The notes beneath the pieces are model-generated. The model was not told the DNA's origin and made no database searches. It worked only from the letters and a program-made list of their open reading frames with translations. A stretch of DNA of 64,000 nucleotides from an uncultured Candidatus Actinomarinales bacterium (GTDB lineage: Bacteria; Actinomycetota; Acidimicrobiia; Actinomarinales; Actinomarinaceae). The position numbers and the translations under genes are program-made. The first letter of the stretch is position 1. The number at the start of each line of letters is the position of its first letter. The DNA lies in NCBI GenBank assembly GCA_943840565.1, contig CALSUY010000001.1:1-64000 (forward strand). Reading direction: 5' to 3'. Below are positions 1-9,244 of the stretch, in pieces.

Positions 1-2
1 AA

Positions 3-935
3 ATGAGAATAATTATTGATACTGATCCAGGTACTGACGACGCTGTAGCTATATTAATCGCACTTGCACACTTCACGGATAAAGAAATACTTGGAATAAC
101 CACAGTAGCTGGAAATGTTGGAGTAAAAGTAGGAACTACTAATGCTCTAAGAATTCTTGAGCAAGCTGGAAGAAATAATATTAAAGTTTTCGAAGGAGAG
201 AGTGCTCCTTTAAAAAGAGAGCTTTTAACTGCTGAGTGGGTTCATGGTACGGATGGATTAGGAGGAGTTCCCTTTCCAGCACCATCAAAAACCGAGGAAG
301 GTCAAGATGCTGTAACTTTCCTAAAAGATGCTATTACAAATTCCGAAGAGAAAGTAACATTATGTGTTTTAGGTCCTATGACCAATATAGGAAAAGCTAT
401 ATTAGAGATGCCAGAAATTGTTGAGAATATTGAACAGATAGTTTTTATGGGAGGAAGTGCAACTGGTGGAAACACAACTCCTGCGGCAGAGTTTAATATA
501 CTCGTGGATCCAGATGCTACTCATATTGTTTTACACTCTGGTGTAAAGCTTGTAATGATGGGATTAGATGTCACCCATCAAGCAATTTCAACTTCGAATA
601 GAATAAAAAATATTTCTGACACTAAAACAAAAACTTCAGAACTACTTGTAGGACTAATGTCGCGTTTAGCAAATTTAGAGATTGTCAAAAAGAAATTTCC
701 AGATGGAACACCTGTTCACGATGCATTTGTGACAGCGTATCTTGTTGACAACTCTTTAACTACAGGAAATTTTGTAAATGTAGAAGTTGAAACTAATTCA
801 GAACTTACCCTCGGGCAAACAGTAGTAGATGTTAATGAAATATCTGGTAGAGATAAAAATGTTTATTGGATGAATGAAGTTGATGATGATAAATTATTTT
901 CAATCATAACAAAAAGTTCTTCGCTACTCCCTTAA
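3..935 (+). CDS. Inosine/uridine-preferring nucleoside hydrolase (IunH family)
   Basis: This 310-residue enzyme should hydrolyse ribonucleosides to free base and ribose in the cytoplasm. The N-terminus carries the family signature DTDPGTDDA (residues 7-15), whose aspartates bind Ca2+ and ribose, and a second family segment, GGSATGGN, lies near residue 150. Length matches the family. The ATG at position 3 gives the usual MxIIIDTDPG start, so the gene is probably complete although the window edge hides its upstream region. It precedes a nucleoside ABC importer and two purine-deaminase-type genes on the same strand, which suggests use of imported nucleosides. Substrate preference cannot be read from sequence. 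Confidence 0.93.
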   Translation: MRIIIDTDPGTDDAVAILIALAHFTDKEILGITTVAGNVGVKVGTTNALRILEQAGRNNIKVFEGESAPLKRELLTAEWVHGTDGLGGVPFPAPSKTEEGQDAVTFLKDAITNSEEKVTLCVLGPMTNIGKAILEMPEIVENIEQIVFMGGSATGGNTTPAAEFNILVDPDATHIVLHSGVKLVMMGLDVTHQAISTSNRIKNISDTKTKTSELLVGLMSRLANLEIVKKKFPDGTPVHDAFVTAYLVDNSLTTGNFVNVEVETNSELTLGQTVVDVNEISGRDKNVYWMNEVDDDKLFSIITKSSSLLP

Positions 936-1026
936 AAATAAAAATATAACCTATATTAATTCGGCAGTTTTTAAAATATGTTATAGAATTAATCCATCAT
1001 TATTTAAATAATGAAGGAGTAAATAA

Positions 1027-2145
1027 ATGATAACAAATAAAAAGAAATCATCTTTGATTTTGCTATCTCTGATGTTAGTTCTATCCGCCTGTGGTGGATC
1101 AGATACTGCAACAGAGGAAGTTGCTGAAGTCGTAGTTGAGGAAGAATCATTAGATTCACCTGCAACAACCGCAGCACCTGCAGCAGAACCAGATGGACTA
1201 AAAGTTGGTATCGTTCTTGGCGCATTAGGTGACCTTTCCTTCATGGACTCTGCTAAAAGAGGCTACGACAAAGCTGTAGCTGATCTTGGCATTCAAGGAG
1301 ACTATGTAGAAACAGAACCTAGCGAAAGAGCGGCTGCTATTCAAAACTTTCTTGCTGACGGAAAAGAAATGATCATTACGGTCGGTTTCTCAGAAGCAGA
1401 AATTACTAAAGAAGCAGCAGTAGCTAACCCAGACGTACAATTTGCAATTGTTGATATGGTTATTACAGCAGATAATGGTGATTTATTACCAAACGTCTCA
1501 AACCTTATCTTCAAAGAGCATGAGGGTTCTTTTGAAGTTGGATATATTGCTGGAAAACTTTCCAAAACTGGCCATGTAGCTTTCATGGGTGGAATGGACG
1601 TTCCAATAATTAGAAAATTTCAAACAGGTTGGGAAGAGGGTGCAAGATATGCAAACCCTGACATTAAACTTTGTGACGGTTATGCCGGTAGCTGGGGAGA
1701 TCCTGCTAAAGGTAAAGAAATCGCATTAAGTTGTTTTGAGCAAGGTGCAGATATTATATTTGCAGCTGGTGGCTCAACTGGTAATGGAGCATATGAAGCT
1801 GCAGCGGAAACAGGTAATTTCGCAGTAGGTGTTGACTCCAACCAGGACTTTATGCAACCTGGAACTATGATCACATCCATGATGAAGAATGTAGACTTCG
1901 CTGTCTATTCTGCAATTAAGAATAGAACTGAAGCTGGAATGGTAGTAAGCGAAATTGCTTCTTATGGTTCAGCTGAAAACGGTGTTGGTCCAACATGGTT
2001 AGTTGATGGAAGTTCATTATTTGCTGACGAAGGACCTGCTGATATGGCAGCCCAAGTCGCAGCTTTAACTGAAGAAGTAAAAGAAGTTAGAGCAAAAATT
2101 GTTTCTGGTGAAATTGTTGTTACTGATGTAACAGCTGGTGGTTAA
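1027..2145 (+). CDS. BMP-family nucleoside-binding lipoprotein (ABC importer)
   Basis: This is a 372-residue extracytoplasmic solute-binding lipoprotein of the BMP/PnrA/Med family. A type II signal peptide ends in the lipobox LSAC (Cys about 22). A low-complexity acidic and Thr/Ala/Pro-rich linker runs to about residue 58, followed by the BMP domain with the typical LGALGDLSFMDSA start. AAGGAG lies about 8 nt before the ATG. BMP proteins typically bind purine nucleosides. The ATPase and two permeases directly downstream complete the importer. A hairpin between this gene and the ATPase may keep the binding protein more abundant than the membrane parts. Confidence 0.93.
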   Translation: MITNKKKSSLILLSLMLVLSACGGSDTATEEVAEVVVEEESLDSPATTAAPAAEPDGLKVGIVLGALGDLSFMDSAKRGYDKAVADLGIQGDYVETEPSERAAAIQNFLADGKEMIITVGFSEAEITKEAAVANPDVQFAIVDMVITADNGDLLPNVSNLIFKEHEGSFEVGYIAGKLSKTGHVAFMGGMDVPIIRKFQTGWEEGARYANPDIKLCDGYAGSWGDPAKGKEIALSCFEQGADIIFAAGGSTGNGAYEAAAETGNFAVGVDSNQDFMQPGTMITSMMKNVDFAVYSAIKNRTEAGMVVSEIASYGSAENGVGPTWLVDGSSLFADEGPADMAAQVAALTEEVKEVRAKIVSGEIVVTDVTAGG

Positions 2146-2171
2146 TTTAACTAATTACTAGACAAAAAATT

Positions 2172-2203
2172 TAATTTAGCCCGACGTGAGTCGGGCTAAA
2201 TTA
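2172..2203 (+). terminator. Hairpin between binding protein and ATPase, terminator or attenuator
   Basis: The arms TAATTTAGCCCGAC (2172-2185) and GTCGGGCTAAATTA (2190-2203) form a perfect 14-bp stem with a GTGA loop. Only a short T-poor tract follows, and the next transporter gene begins 30 bp later. Partial termination or 3'-end protection of the lipoprotein mRNA is therefore more likely than a full operon end. Confidence 0.75.
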
Positions 2204-2233
2204 TTAAGATTAAGTAAATCTAAAAATTAAAAT

Positions 2234-3751
2234 ATGAATAAAGAAATAGCGATACATTTAAAAAATATTACAAAATCTTACCCCGGCGTTATAGCCAATA
2301 AAAATGTTGACTTTCAGGTAAACAAAGGTGAAATCCATGCCTTAGTTGGAGAAAATGGTGCTGGTAAATCAACCTTGATGAAGATTCTTTATGGAATCGA
2401 GCAACCAGATGAAGGCGAAATCGTAATTAATGGTTCAATGGAAACTATCAATAAAGTAGAAACGGCAATCAATCTTGGTATTGGAATGGTCCATCAAGAA
2501 TTCACGTTGGTACCAAGTTTTACAGCTCCTGAGAATATTGGTCTCGGTCAAGAACCTAAAAATTCTAAAGGATTGGTTGACTGGAAAGGTCTTAATAAGT
2601 CCGTTATGGATATTGCCGAGAAGTATGGTTTTAAAGTTGATCCCGGTTTAAAGATGATTGATGCCTCAGTAGGGGTTCAGCAAAGGACCGAAATTCTAAA
2701 AACTCTTTATAGGAATGCAAATATACTTATTCTTGATGAGCCTACTGCTGTTCTTACCCCACAAGAAACTGACGAATTATTTAATGTAATTAGGACACTT
2801 GTTAACGAGGGAAAGACAGTCATCTTCATCACTCATAAATTAAGAGAAGTTATGGAAATTGCGGATAGAGTGACAGTTATGAGGGCTGGCGAAGTCCAGG
2901 GAGTATCCGAAACCAAAAATACCTCTATTACAGAATTGGCCTCCCAAATGGTTGGAAGAGAAGTTTTTCTTCAGGTCAAAAAAGATGAAGCAGATCCAAA
3001 GGATGAAATCTTAAATGTAGAAAACTTATGGGTTCACGATGCTAGAGGACTTTTAGCTGTAAATGGTGTAGAGATGAGCATAAAAGAAGGTGAAATAGTT
3101 GGTATTGCAGGAGTTGAGGGTAACGGACAAACAGAGCTTGTTGAGGCTCTAACAGGCTTACGAAAGGCGAGTAGAGGCAAAATAATGTACTTAGGTGAAG
3201 ATATAGCCTCCTCAACACCAAAAAATATACGTAGAAAAAAAATTGCCCATATTCCTGAAGATCGAACAAATACTGGATTAAACACACAACTTAGTATTTG
3301 GGAAAATCTCATTGGTAATTCCTATTTCAGAAAACCACTTTCCTCAAAGGGAATATTTAACTTAAAAAAAGTCGCAAAACATGCAAATAAACTTAAAGAA
3401 GATTTTGATATTCGATCCCCCAACGTTTCTTTAAAAGTAAAATCACTTTCAGGTGGAAATCAACAAAAAGTTGTTGTCGCAAGGGAACTTTCTGAAGATC
3501 CAACGCTAACAATTGCATCGCAACCTACAAGAGGTGTAGATATTGGTAATATTGAAGCGATTCATGAACAATTAGTTCAAATGAGAGATGATGGAGGAGC
3601 TGTTCTCTTAGTGTCTGCAGAGCTTGATGAAGTAATGGCTGTAGCAGACCGAGTGGGTGTTATGTATGAAGGTCAGATTGTAAAATGGGTTAACCCCAAA
3701 GAAGTAGATCAATCACAGATGGGCCTATATATGGCGGGAGTTACAGAGTAA
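2234..3751 (+). CDS. Nucleoside ABC importer ATPase, two fused nucleotide-binding domains
   Basis: This 505-residue protein has two ABC domains, as in the NupA/YufO and sugar (RbsA-like) importers. Domain 1 has a canonical Walker A, GENGAGKST (39-47), and Walker B ILILDEPT. Domain 2 starts near residue 255. It has the degenerate Walker A GVEGNGQTEL, an intact LSGGNQQK signature and the altered Walker B region ASQPTRGVD. This asymmetry is normal for the family, where one ATP site is catalytically weak. The gene shares one base with the next permease (TAATG), implying translational coupling. It energises uptake through the two following permeases. Confidence 0.95.
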   Translation: MNKEIAIHLKNITKSYPGVIANKNVDFQVNKGEIHALVGENGAGKSTLMKILYGIEQPDEGEIVINGSMETINKVETAINLGIGMVHQEFTLVPSFTAPENIGLGQEPKNSKGLVDWKGLNKSVMDIAEKYGFKVDPGLKMIDASVGVQQRTEILKTLYRNANILILDEPTAVLTPQETDELFNVIRTLVNEGKTVIFITHKLREVMEIADRVTVMRAGEVQGVSETKNTSITELASQMVGREVFLQVKKDEADPKDEILNVENLWVHDARGLLAVNGVEMSIKEGEIVGIAGVEGNGQTELVEALTGLRKASRGKIMYLGEDIASSTPKNIRRKKIAHIPEDRTNTGLNTQLSIWENLIGNSYFRKPLSSKGIFNLKKVAKHANKLKEDFDIRSPNVSLKVKSLSGGNQQKVVVARELSEDPTLTIASQPTRGVDIGNIEAIHEQLVQMRDDGGAVLLVSAELDEVMAVADRVGVMYEGQIVKWVNPKEVDQSQMGLYMAGVTE

Positions 3752-4833
3752 TGGATAAGTTTTCTTTTAAGGATGTTTTAGTTACTTTTGCAGGATTATT
3801 TATAACTACTTTGGTTGCATGGGTGTTAATAACTTCAACTGGAAATAATCCGTCAGAAGTAGCAAAATATCTTTATGAGGGAGGATTCAAGGGAACAAGA
3901 AATATAGCTAACTCTCTTTATCAAGCTACTCCTCTAATACTAACTGCTACTGCAACACTAATTTCGTTTCGAGTTGGAATGTTTAACATTGGTATCAATG
4001 GATCTATGTATGTTGGGGCATTATATGCGGGCTGGGCTGGATATAGATTTACCAATTTAGGACATTTTAGCCATGTTACTCTCTGTATATTAATCGGTAT
4101 GACCGTAGGTGCACTCTGGATGTTATTACCAGCTTTACTAAGAGTGTATGCAGGTGTTAGTGAGATAATTTCAACGATTATATTAAATTTTGTGGCCGTG
4201 TTGTTTGTATCATATATGGCTAATGGTCCATTTAGAGCAGATCCCATTGCTCCGGCTACAGCCAGAATTTTAGAAACTGCAGAGCTTAAACAGATATTCC
4301 CCAACTCTCAATTCAATACAGGTTTTTTCATAGCTGTAATTGTTGCAATTCTTGCACATTTTGTTTTAAATAAAACTACCTTTGGCTATGAATTACGCTC
4401 TGGTGGAGACGGTCTCGTAGGTGTATACCCTTCAAGATTTAGTTCTTATCTTGGAATACCATCTGATAGATCAGCAATAATTGGGATGTTGATTTCAGGT
4501 GCTCTAGGTGGTCTTGCAGGAGCAATAGAAGTACTTGGAGCAGTAAGATACTTTTTTCAGGAACTCGAATTTAACCAAGGATTTGATGGAATATTAATTG
4601 GTATCTTAGGAAAGTTAGAGCCAATTGGAGCAATAATTGCATCTTTGTTCTACGGAGCAATTAAAAATGGTGGTTTCTTTGTTGATTATAAAACAGATGT
4701 AGCCAGAGAGATAATCATAGTTTTAATATCGATCTTAATTTTCTTTGTCAGTGCTCAAAAAATAGTAAAAGGATTAGAAAAGTATCCAATAGTTAAGAAA
4801 TTAGATAGTTTCTTTTCAAGAAAGAAGATGTAA
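3751..4833 (+). CDS. Nucleoside ABC importer permease 1 (BPD_transp_2 family)
   Basis: This 360-residue integral membrane protein has about eight to ten hydrophobic segments, starting at residue 8. It belongs to the permease family used by BMP-type and ribose importers. Typical elements are NIGINGSMYVGAL near residue 75 and the GLAGAIEVLGAVRYFF stretch around residue 250, close to the ATPase coupling region. The ATG overlaps the ATPase stop by one base, and the gene overlaps permease 2 the same way. It corresponds to the YufP/NupB-type subunit. Confidence 0.93.
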   Translation: MDKFSFKDVLVTFAGLFITTLVAWVLITSTGNNPSEVAKYLYEGGFKGTRNIANSLYQATPLILTATATLISFRVGMFNIGINGSMYVGALYAGWAGYRFTNLGHFSHVTLCILIGMTVGALWMLLPALLRVYAGVSEIISTIILNFVAVLFVSYMANGPFRADPIAPATARILETAELKQIFPNSQFNTGFFIAVIVAILAHFVLNKTTFGYELRSGGDGLVGVYPSRFSSYLGIPSDRSAIIGMLISGALGGLAGAIEVLGAVRYFFQELEFNQGFDGILIGILGKLEPIGAIIASLFYGAIKNGGFFVDYKTDVAREIIIVLISILIFFVSAQKIVKGLEKYPIVKKLDSFFSRKKM

Positions 4834-5759
4834 TGGAATGGATTGAAATATTTGATATATCACTATTAAGAAGTCTTCTCAGATCAACTGCACCAATAGC
4901 AATTGTTGGAATGGCTGCCGCAATTTGTTCAGCAGCTGGAGTATTAAATATTGGACTCGAGGGTAAGATGCTCAATGCTGCCTTTGCAGGCGTTGCAGCT
5001 AGTTACTATACAGAAAGTATGTGGGCTGGTTTAACTGCTGGAGTCATAGCAGGAATTATGACCGCGGTCTTGTTTGGGTTACTTTCATTTACGCTCGGTG
5101 CTGATGAAGTATTAGCGGGTCTTGCTATAAATATTTTCTCATTAGCTGGGACGACCTATCTAATGCGTACCCTTTGGGGGCAGGCAGGTTTCTTTTCAGA
5201 TCCAAAAATTGTAGGCGTAGAGCCAATACATTTCACATTTTTAGAGGGAACTTTTCTTGAACCATTTGTATCAGGCTTTACATATTCAGTATATTTAATG
5301 TTCTTTATCGCTGTTGGCCTACATATTCTCTACTACAGAACTCGTTTAGGAACAGCAATAAGAGCAACTGGAGAAAATCCAGAAGCAGCCGAAGATGCAG
5401 GAATTAATACTGTCAGGATTAAATGGTTAGTTACTGTTTTTTCAGGACTCCTAGCAGGAATATCTGGTTTGTTTCTTTCTCTTGAAAACCTCACGATGTT
5501 TACTGAGGGTATGTCAGCAGGTAAAGGATATATTGGACTTGTTGCATCATCTTTTGGTAACGCAACACCTTTAGGGACCTTTGGAGCTAGTGCCTTTTTT
5601 GGTTTAGGCGATGCAATTGGAATTAGACTACAGGGAGTTTATGAACTCGACTCTCGCTTAATTTTAATGATTCCTTATGCCTTGACAGTGGTTGTTCTAA
5701 TTTTAATTGGTATTAGACAGAGATTAAAAGTTAGACCAGTCGCAATTCCAGAGTCTTAA
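4833..5759 (+). CDS. Nucleoside ABC importer permease 2 (BPD_transp_2 family)
   Basis: This 308-residue membrane protein is the YufQ/NupC-type partner of the preceding permease. It has the family segment GVLNIGLEGKMLNAAF near residue 35 and RATGENPEAAEDAGI near residue 178, the cytoplasmic coupling region. The start shares one base with the upstream stop (TAATG). With the lipoprotein, ATPase and permease 1 it makes a complete importer. The next gene starts only 4 bp after its stop. Confidence 0.93.
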   Translation: MEWIEIFDISLLRSLLRSTAPIAIVGMAAAICSAAGVLNIGLEGKMLNAAFAGVAASYYTESMWAGLTAGVIAGIMTAVLFGLLSFTLGADEVLAGLAINIFSLAGTTYLMRTLWGQAGFFSDPKIVGVEPIHFTFLEGTFLEPFVSGFTYSVYLMFFIAVGLHILYYRTRLGTAIRATGENPEAAEDAGINTVRIKWLVTVFSGLLAGISGLFLSLENLTMFTEGMSAGKGYIGLVASSFGNATPLGTFGASAFFGLGDAIGIRLQGVYELDSRLILMIPYALTVVVLILIGIRQRLKVRPVAIPES

Positions 5760-5763
5760 CTCA

Positions 5764-7083
5764 TTGGTACAAAGACTTTATTTAGCAAAATATATTGTCG
5801 AAGATGTTAACACCATACATCATGATTCAGCACTAATAGTTGAAGATCAAAATATAAAAAAAATACAAAAAAAATCTGAACTCTCTTTTGAGCAACTTCA
5901 AAATAGTGAAGATTTGGGCGATGTGGTTATTTCACCAGGATTAACAAATGCCCACTCTCATGTAGCCCTAAACTCAGTTAAGGGATTAGGGTACGGTACT
6001 GCAAGTGCATTATATGATGTCATGTGGGGAGTTGAACCAGCACTCGATGAAGATTCAGTATATAAACTTTCTTTACTGGGAATGATAGATGCAATACGCT
6101 CTGGAACAACGAGTATTAATGATCACTATTTTTTTGCAGATTCTGTTGCTAAGGCTGCGTGTTCAATTGGCATCAGAGGGTTTATTGGCCACACAGTTAT
6201 GACAGAGTATGGACCATGGACAGGTAAAACAGAAATTACCAAGGCTAAGGAGTTTGTACAAAATTGGAAGGAATCCTCATTAGTACATCCTGTTGTAGCT
6301 CCTCATGAAACATCAACGGTTAGTCCAGAAATATTGATTGACCTTTATGAATACGCTCAAGAAGTAAATGTTCCTATACATATTCACTTAGCCCAAACCC
6401 AAAAAGAGATGAATTACATTAAGGAAAAATTTGAGACAAGTCCAATTAAACATGCAGCAAATCTTGGTATATTAGATAAAAACGTGATTGCTGCACACTG
6501 TAAAGTCATTGAAGAAGGAGATTTAGAAATTCTCTCAGCAAGCAACTGTTTTCCAATCTTTTGTCCTACAACGCATGGACTATCAGGGAAACCAATGGAT
6601 ACTAATTCTCTTACAAAAAATGAAACCAAATGGGGAATTGGTACTGATTGTTCTGGAGGTAATGACGACTATGATATGCTCGAAGAAATGAGAGCCGCAA
6701 TTTTAATTAATAATACTCACTCACAAGGAAATCTAATAACCCCAAAAGAGGTTTTTGATATTTCTACAAGACTAAATATTTCTCGAGTTTCCTTGAATGC
6801 CATGAAAGGGACTCTCGCAGAAGGACAAACTGCTGATTTCATTTCTATAGAAATCAATAATTCAAGAATGCAGCCTTTACACGATATAGTAAACAACATT
6901 GTAATGTGTGCATCTTCAAATGAAATCAAAGATGTATTTGTAAATGGCAAGGAAGTTTTGAGGAACAATCAGTTAGTGAACATCGATGAAGAAAAAATAA
7001 TTTTCGAAGGTACGGAAACAATAGATAAAATTTTTAAAGAGACTGGTTTTATAAAGAGAATTCAATCAGGAGATTTCAATTGA
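5764..7083 (+). CDS. Metal-dependent amidohydrolase, ATZ/TRZ or SAH/nucleoside-deaminase type
   Basis: This 439-residue member of the amidohydrolase superfamily belongs to the branch of chlorohydrolases and amino-purine or adenosine-derivative deaminases. Metal ligands are visible: NAHSH (H64 and H66), H208 in HIHLAQT, H245 in AAHCK and D295 in GTDC. The fold starts after a short N-terminal beta-sandwich part, and the protein is of normal family length. The start is TTG at 5764, 4 bp after the permease gene; no better start is in frame. Context (nucleoside importer before, adenosine deaminase after) argues for a purine or purine-nucleoside deaminase. The exact substrate (guanine, 8-oxoguanine, 5'-deoxyadenosine, S-adenosylhomocysteine) is not determinable here. 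Confidence 0.82.
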   Translation: MVQRLYLAKYIVEDVNTIHHDSALIVEDQNIKKIQKKSELSFEQLQNSEDLGDVVISPGLTNAHSHVALNSVKGLGYGTASALYDVMWGVEPALDEDSVYKLSLLGMIDAIRSGTTSINDHYFFADSVAKAACSIGIRGFIGHTVMTEYGPWTGKTEITKAKEFVQNWKESSLVHPVVAPHETSTVSPEILIDLYEYAQEVNVPIHIHLAQTQKEMNYIKEKFETSPIKHAANLGILDKNVIAAHCKVIEEGDLEILSASNCFPIFCPTTHGLSGKPMDTNSLTKNETKWGIGTDCSGGNDDYDMLEEMRAAILINNTHSQGNLITPKEVFDISTRLNISRVSLNAMKGTLAEGQTADFISIEINNSRMQPLHDIVNNIVMCASSNEIKDVFVNGKEVLRNNQLVNIDEEKIIFEGTETIDKIFKETGFIKRIQSGDFN

Positions 7084-8063
7084 AAGATAAGTCCGTACTT
7101 CATGATCACTTAGATGGAGGATTGAGACCAAGTACAATTATAGAGCTAGCTGAGCAATCAAGAATTGAACTTCCAACTACTGATCCACAACTTTTAGAAG
7201 ATTGGTTCTTTGAAAACATTTCATCAGAATTAAATCAAGTATTTAATAAATTTGAATTAACAATTTCACTCATGCAAGATGAAGAATCTTTAGAAAGAAT
7301 TGCTTATGAAGCAGTTGAAGACCTTACAAAGGATGGTGTTTCTAAAGGTGAATTAAGATATGCGCCATTGCAGCATCTAAGAGGGGAGTTGAATCCACAA
7401 AATGTTGTAGATTCAGTGTCTAGGGGAATTAAGAATGGAATGGCTGAATTTGGAGGTAATTTCAGTTCTATATTGTGCGCAATGAGACAAAATAATGATT
7501 CTTCTCAAGTAGCAGATTTAGCAATTAGTAATTATTTAAATGGCGTTGTCGGTTTTGATTTAGCAGGACCAGAGTACGGACACCCTCCGTCAAAGCATAT
7601 TGAAGCTTGTATGAAAATAAATAAAAGTGAGATTGGTTTAACAATTCATGCTGGAGAGGCAGCAAACTTCTCCTACATAGAGGATGCAGTATCTAATTGT
7701 AAGGCACAGAGAATTGGTCATGGCTGGCAAGTCATAGAAGGATGTGTTGAGATAGGTGGATTATTTGAACCAAATACTAAAGCTGCTGAATATATTCTTG
7801 AAGAGAAGATTCCATTGGAGATATGTATATCTTCAAATGTTAAATCTGGAGCAAGTGATGTAAACAAAGAAAACCACCCCGTATTAAAACTGTTTAAAAG
7901 TGGATTTAACGTGACTTTAAATCCGGATAATCGTTTGATGGCCTCCACCACACTTTCGAAAGAATACGAATTAGCTAAACAGGAATTTGGTTTAAGTGAA
8001 GATGAAGAAGATAAAATAATTCAAAATACTAATAATTCATTATTTGAAAATATAGGTTATTGA
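7080..8063 (+). CDS. add: Adenosine deaminase family protein
   Basis: This 327-residue protein should deaminate adenosine or deoxyadenosine to inosine. Zinc and catalytic residues fit the family: HDHLDGG (H8 and H10), HAGE (H190 and catalytic E193), RIGHG (H214) and LNPDN (D283). The usual TDDP is replaced by NPDNRLM, a variant related to the TDNRLM form common in actinobacterial enzymes. The TTG start overlaps the stop of the preceding deaminase-type gene by 4 bp. Product inosine could be cleaved by the nucleoside hydrolase at the start of the window. Confidence 0.9.
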   Translation: MKDKSVLHDHLDGGLRPSTIIELAEQSRIELPTTDPQLLEDWFFENISSELNQVFNKFELTISLMQDEESLERIAYEAVEDLTKDGVSKGELRYAPLQHLRGELNPQNVVDSVSRGIKNGMAEFGGNFSSILCAMRQNNDSSQVADLAISNYLNGVVGFDLAGPEYGHPPSKHIEACMKINKSEIGLTIHAGEAANFSYIEDAVSNCKAQRIGHGWQVIEGCVEIGGLFEPNTKAAEYILEEKIPLEICISSNVKSGASDVNKENHPVLKLFKSGFNVTLNPDNRLMASTTLSKEYELAKQEFGLSEDEEDKIIQNTNNSLFENIGY

Positions 8064-8078
8064 TAGCTAATTTTAGAG

Positions 8079-9242
8079 CTAGTCTTGTAATTTTAAAATT
8101 GTTGAAGCTAGCAAAACACTACCATTGCGTATTGCAATTTTTGCTTCATTTGTAATGGTTGCATGCGCGAATTCTGGTTGATGGTTTACAACACTTCCAT
8201 CATCAGGAACAATGGCGAGAAATGCATGTAGAGATGGAAATTTTTTTGATATATTTCCAAAGTCAGTTGATCCATTTTTAGATTGATCAAAATGTTTATT
8301 AGTTTTCATATCAATTCCAAGTTCTTTTGAATAATCCATAAAAATTTCAGCTAACTTACCATCTGTTACTAAATTTTCATAGGTTCCATTGCCCTCTATG
8401 AAATTTACCTTACAACCAGTTGCTGAGGCTGCACTTTTAAAGCAGTTCAATATCTTTTTTTCGAGAACCTTTAGACCAGATGTTTTTTGGGCTCTCATCA
8501 TCCAACTTGAGCGCGTGTAATCAGGGATAATATTTGCTGACTCTCCTCCATTCGTAATAATTCCATGAACTTTTTCTGTTGGAAGTAGCTGTTGTCTAAG
8601 TGCGCTTATGGAATTGTATGCTAAAACCTGTGCATCGAGTGCATTTTTACCTATATAGGGAGAACCTGAGGCATGGGCTGCCTTACCAATAAACTCAACA
8701 TCAATCTGTTTCACAGCAACCATAAGAGGATCTACCTCATTCCTTGTCGCAGGGTGAATCATTAGAACTGCTTTATTATCTTTGAATACCTCTTTTTCAA
8801 GAAGTTTAATTTTCCCACCTCCTCCACCATTTGGAAATGAAAGAGGAAGAATCTCTTCTGCAGGACACCCTACGATTTGTATTGCATCAGAAAGTTTATC
8901 AATTTTTTTAGAAAGAAGATAAAAAGCACCTATACCTATAGAGGAGATAATATTATGCCCACAAGCTTGTCCAACACCCGGAAGAGCATCATATTCAATA
9001 CATATTGAAATTGTTTTTTGATTGCCACCTTTTTTATTAATCAATCCAGTAAAAGCTGTAGGCATCTCGGATACTTTTTTAATTTTTGCAGACGAAATAT
9101 TATTTGAAATTAATTTAGTAATCTCTTTATGAGACTTTACTTCTTCATAACCTAGCTCTGGGTTTTTGTATAAAAAGTCATTTAAGGCGAAAATTTTTTT
9201 TTCAAATTTAGAGAAGTCACCTAATAATTCTTTAGTCAGCAT
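8079..9242 (-). CDS. M20 family amidohydrolase (AbgB / N-acyl amino acid hydrolase type)
   Basis: This 387-residue M20-family hydrolase likely cleaves an amide bond in N-acyl amino acids, peptides or aminobenzoyl-glutamate-like substrates. Seen in sequence are EYDALPGVGQACGHN near residue 86, carrying a metal-binding Cys/His pair typical of the M20D branch, and GCPAEE near residue 121, carrying the catalytic glutamate pair. A dimerisation insert sits in the middle (about 185-300). No signal peptide is visible, so it is cytoplasmic. It starts 2 bp after the upstream zinc-ribbon gene on the same strand and converges with add. True substrate unknown. Confidence 0.85.
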   Translation of the reverse strand: MLTKELLGDFSKFEKKIFALNDFLYKNPELGYEEVKSHKEITKLISNNISSAKIKKVSEMPTAFTGLINKKGGNQKTISICIEYDALPGVGQACGHNIISSIGIGAFYLLSKKIDKLSDAIQIVGCPAEEILPLSFPNGGGGGKIKLLEKEVFKDNKAVLMIHPATRNEVDPLMVAVKQIDVEFIGKAAHASGSPYIGKNALDAQVLAYNSISALRQQLLPTEKVHGIITNGGESANIIPDYTRSSWMMRAQKTSGLKVLEKKILNCFKSAASATGCKVNFIEGNGTYENLVTDGKLAEIFMDYSKELGIDMKTNKHFDQSKNGSTDFGNISKKFPSLHAFLAIVPDDGSVVNHQPEFAHATITNEAKIAIRNGSVLLASTILKLQD

Positions 9243-9244
9243 CT

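Noticed and set aside
1004-1244. Minus-strand frames opposite the BMP lipoprotein and similar antisense frames elsewhere
   Set aside because: They lie wholly inside sure genes, have no ribosome sites and encode low-complexity shadows of the plus-strand codons.
8064-8078. Short TAGCT...AGCTA repeat between add and the M20 gene as a terminator
   Set aside because: The stem is only 5 bp with no T-run, too weak to support.
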